A stretch of 64,000 bases of DNA from Macrotrachela quadricornifera (lineage: Eukaryota > Rotifera > Eurotatoria > Philodinida > Philodinidae): contig JAJEKB010021279.1 in the NCBI GenBank assembly GCA_022393335.1, positions 97,525 through 161,524 of the forward strand, read 5' to 3'. Below the pieces are notes generated by a model. It searched no databases. It saw only the letters and a program-made list of their open reading frames with translations, and was not told where the DNA came from. How positions within the stretch are numbered: position 1 is the first letter of the stretch; each line of letters begins with the position of its first letter. Both the position numbers and the translations under genes were made by a program. Positions 62,109 to 64,000 of this stretch are shown piece by piece.

Positions 62109-62603
62109 AATTAACATTTTGACAAAAGTAATTATATCTTCTGATAGCTCGTAGAATTCTCTACAATTCTGCATATAAACGTTCTAAATTGCAGTCGTTC
62201 ACTGCAAATAAATTTAAGCACAGTAAAGACATCTTCGTCATCAGATTCTCTGAAAATTGAATTTTTCTCTTTATGTTTTTTCATTAGTTTTTTCAAAATT
62301 ATTTTTAATATAAAATTACAGGGAGATGGACACTTTCATGCGCTTTCAAATTATGTACTTACTTTTGTAATGACTCGCTTCAATATAAAAATAATTGGAA
62401 AATTGATAAAAACGTAAAACAAATATTTAAAAAAGATGGAGAGAAAAAATGCATTTTCGGGGAATTTGATGATGGGGATGCCTTTACTGTGCTTAAATTT
62501 ATTTTCAGTGAATGAGTGCAATTTAGAACGTTCATATACAGAATTGTAGAGAACTATACAGGCTATCAGAATATATAATTACTTTTGTGAAAATGTTAAC
62601 TTA
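62109..62603. mobile_element. Second fold-back element, ~150 bp inverted arms
   Basis: The arms at 62109-62257 and 62453-62603 are reverse complements sharing ttaacatttt at the ends, plus blocks tctctacaattctg and aaatttaagcacagtaaag. It starts only 27 bp after the first fold-back element and is not related to it by sequence. Confidence 0.85.
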
Positions 62604-64000
62604 TAATAATGATTTCTGGAAAATACTGAATGTAACTATTTTTTGTCAGGGAGATATATATATATACATCTAAATACGGGTATGAATCAACTGCCTCGGA
62701 ATTGAAGACCTGGAGAGAAATTGTAAAATATATCATAAACATAACATGACTTTTCATTACTTTTTATTAGATCAACTGATCTTACGACATCAATTTCTAA
62801 AATTTCTTTGAGTTCAATTGAATTCGAAGATCTCGAAAGAAAATTTTTAATTCAATTCGATTCAGTTCATAGATATTTGCAAATTTTGTCAAATTCAATT
62901 CAAGTCAATTTACCGTTCGTTATAAAATGTCTCAACTCGATTCATTTCAACTCATAGATTTCGAAAAATTATTCCCAATTAATTTCAGCTAGGTTCACGA
63001 TTTGAATTGTGTTGCCCAGCTCTGATTTCGTATCAATCCGATCATCTACGTTATATTCATCGTAATATATCCTATGTATTCCTACTTCAGGTTGCTCGTC
63101 TTTGCTCCAATGTACAAGATTTCAATACAGTTCGACTGAATATGGAAATGATTTTATGATTAAATGCATATCCACCACAATTTATTTCGAAACAAATCAA
63201 ATGCTTTTTCACCATCAACCAACCCAATGCTTGCGTGGACTGAACTCAACACTCAAGTCTACCAACAACTTTTTCACTAGTTGGTGTATAAACCAACACG
63301 AAGAGAACAACAAGAAGAGCAAGCAATTGATGAGGGCGACACAATTTTAAAATTGAAACAAAGCAAACCCAAGCAAAAGAACGAAATTAAACTTCATCAT
63401 ACATTTGAGAGTAGTTCGTTACTTCATTTCAAGAAATACTACCGTCATTCATGAAGTAAATCTTATGTTTATGAAGGATCTCGCATCGGAAAGCATCGAT
63501 TGATCATCGGTTAATTGAACAGCCCATGTTTGCAGAATTTGTTTGTTCAGAAAAAACTTACGAGGCAAATGCTCAGTGCGAAAGCATAGAATCTAACACC
63601 ATCTAAGAGAAGAAAGTATCCTTATACCTAATGTATTCCATAGATACAATTCTATTCTCATTTTTTTCTTGCAAATTCACATTCATGTTTTCTTTTCTTG
63701 TATAAAAATAATCTTTCTTGGAGCAAGTCCATAATATCTTGCCACGTGATGTGACCTTTTGCCAGATCAAAATCGTGATAGTGGTAGCTAACTGTTTTTT
63801 AGTTCTCGAAACTATGAGATATATATATATACTGACTATATGTGCATAGAGATCTCTATGTAATGGCCCTACATAAAAGATATTGGAGGTCTATCCTCGA
63901 ACTCTCAAATGTACTTTGAAAAAGAAGGGGTTTTACAGTACCATTTTTTGGTTGTGCAGCACTTGTGGGACCATTTAAAGTTTTGCATAGCAGTTGAAAA
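62604..64000. other. Unassigned right end
   Basis: There is a repeated-word stretch rich in aattcaattcaa/tcgattca (62800-62960) and a possible decayed coding piece at about 63210-63450, where two frames alternate (QPTQCLRG..., REQQEEQAIDEGDTI). I cannot assign a gene. No further inverted repeat was seen. Confidence 0.4.

Noticed and set aside
63102..63350. 82-codon plus-strand frame as a gene
   Set aside because: Low-complexity composition and no recognised family; a neighbouring frame looks equally plausible, so neither is supported.

Overview
This is nuclear DNA from an AT-rich animal genome. Genes are intron-dense, with mostly 40-80 bp GT-AG introns, and sit close together on both strands. 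Conserved animal proteins (DNA-PKcs, CEP104, STK16, an LCOR/E93-type factor, CFAP57, NUPR1, lysosomal alpha-mannosidase, JTB, prominin) occur with a long F-box/leucine-rich protein of a kind I associate with bdelloid rotifers, a fragment of a second such gene, a bacterial-looking intronless SRPBCC gene, and many small inverted-repeat transposons. My best guess is a bdelloid rotifer. The genus cannot be fixed from the sequence alone.

Layout. 1-7.1 kb: PRKDC (minus, 5' part only) and CEP104 (plus) diverge from a 254 bp shared intergenic region. 9.2-10.9 kb: an intronless orphan seven-helix membrane protein (minus). 11-15.2 kb: no gene seen. 15.3-19.2 kb: a four-exon F-box gene (plus) with a transposon in each of two long introns. 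19.4-22.0 kb: STK16 kinase (minus). 22.5-24.8 kb: LCOR/E93-like transcription factor (minus). 25.7-31.5 kb: CFAP57 (minus), followed upstream by the SRPBCC gene at 32.5-33.0 kb. 34.9-37.4 kb: NUPR1-like (minus) and a CD225/dispanin membrane protein (plus), divergent. 37.6-42.9 kb: alpha-mannosidase (minus), with a decayed 3' partial copy behind it and a duplicated internal exon. 43.5-44.1 kb: JTB (minus). 46.9-51.0 kb: prominin (minus).

From about 45 kb to the right edge, apart from prominin, the window is mostly wreckage: a Ty3/Gypsy integrase fragment, a heavily mutated RPB1 (Pol II largest subunit) pseudogene, fold-back elements (one holding the assembly gap), a 641 bp hAT-type element with a GC-rich 42 bp tandem array, broken open frames, and an F-box fragment cut by a 620 bp fold-back.

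The most notable observations are: (1) a pair of tandem alpha-mannosidase exons with the same splice phases, whose lengths let only one be used in frame; (2) a hAT-type miniature transposon family with three copies in the window (641, 222 and 42 bp), all with 8 bp target-site duplications, the smallest being almost only its two ends; (3) the RPB1 pseudogene; (4) the SRPBCC gene as a horizontal-transfer candidate. Several genes concern cilia and centrosomes (CEP104, CFAP57) and one DNA double-strand-break repair (DNA-PKcs). They are neighbours, but nothing shows joint regulation beyond the shared PRKDC/CEP104 promoter interval.
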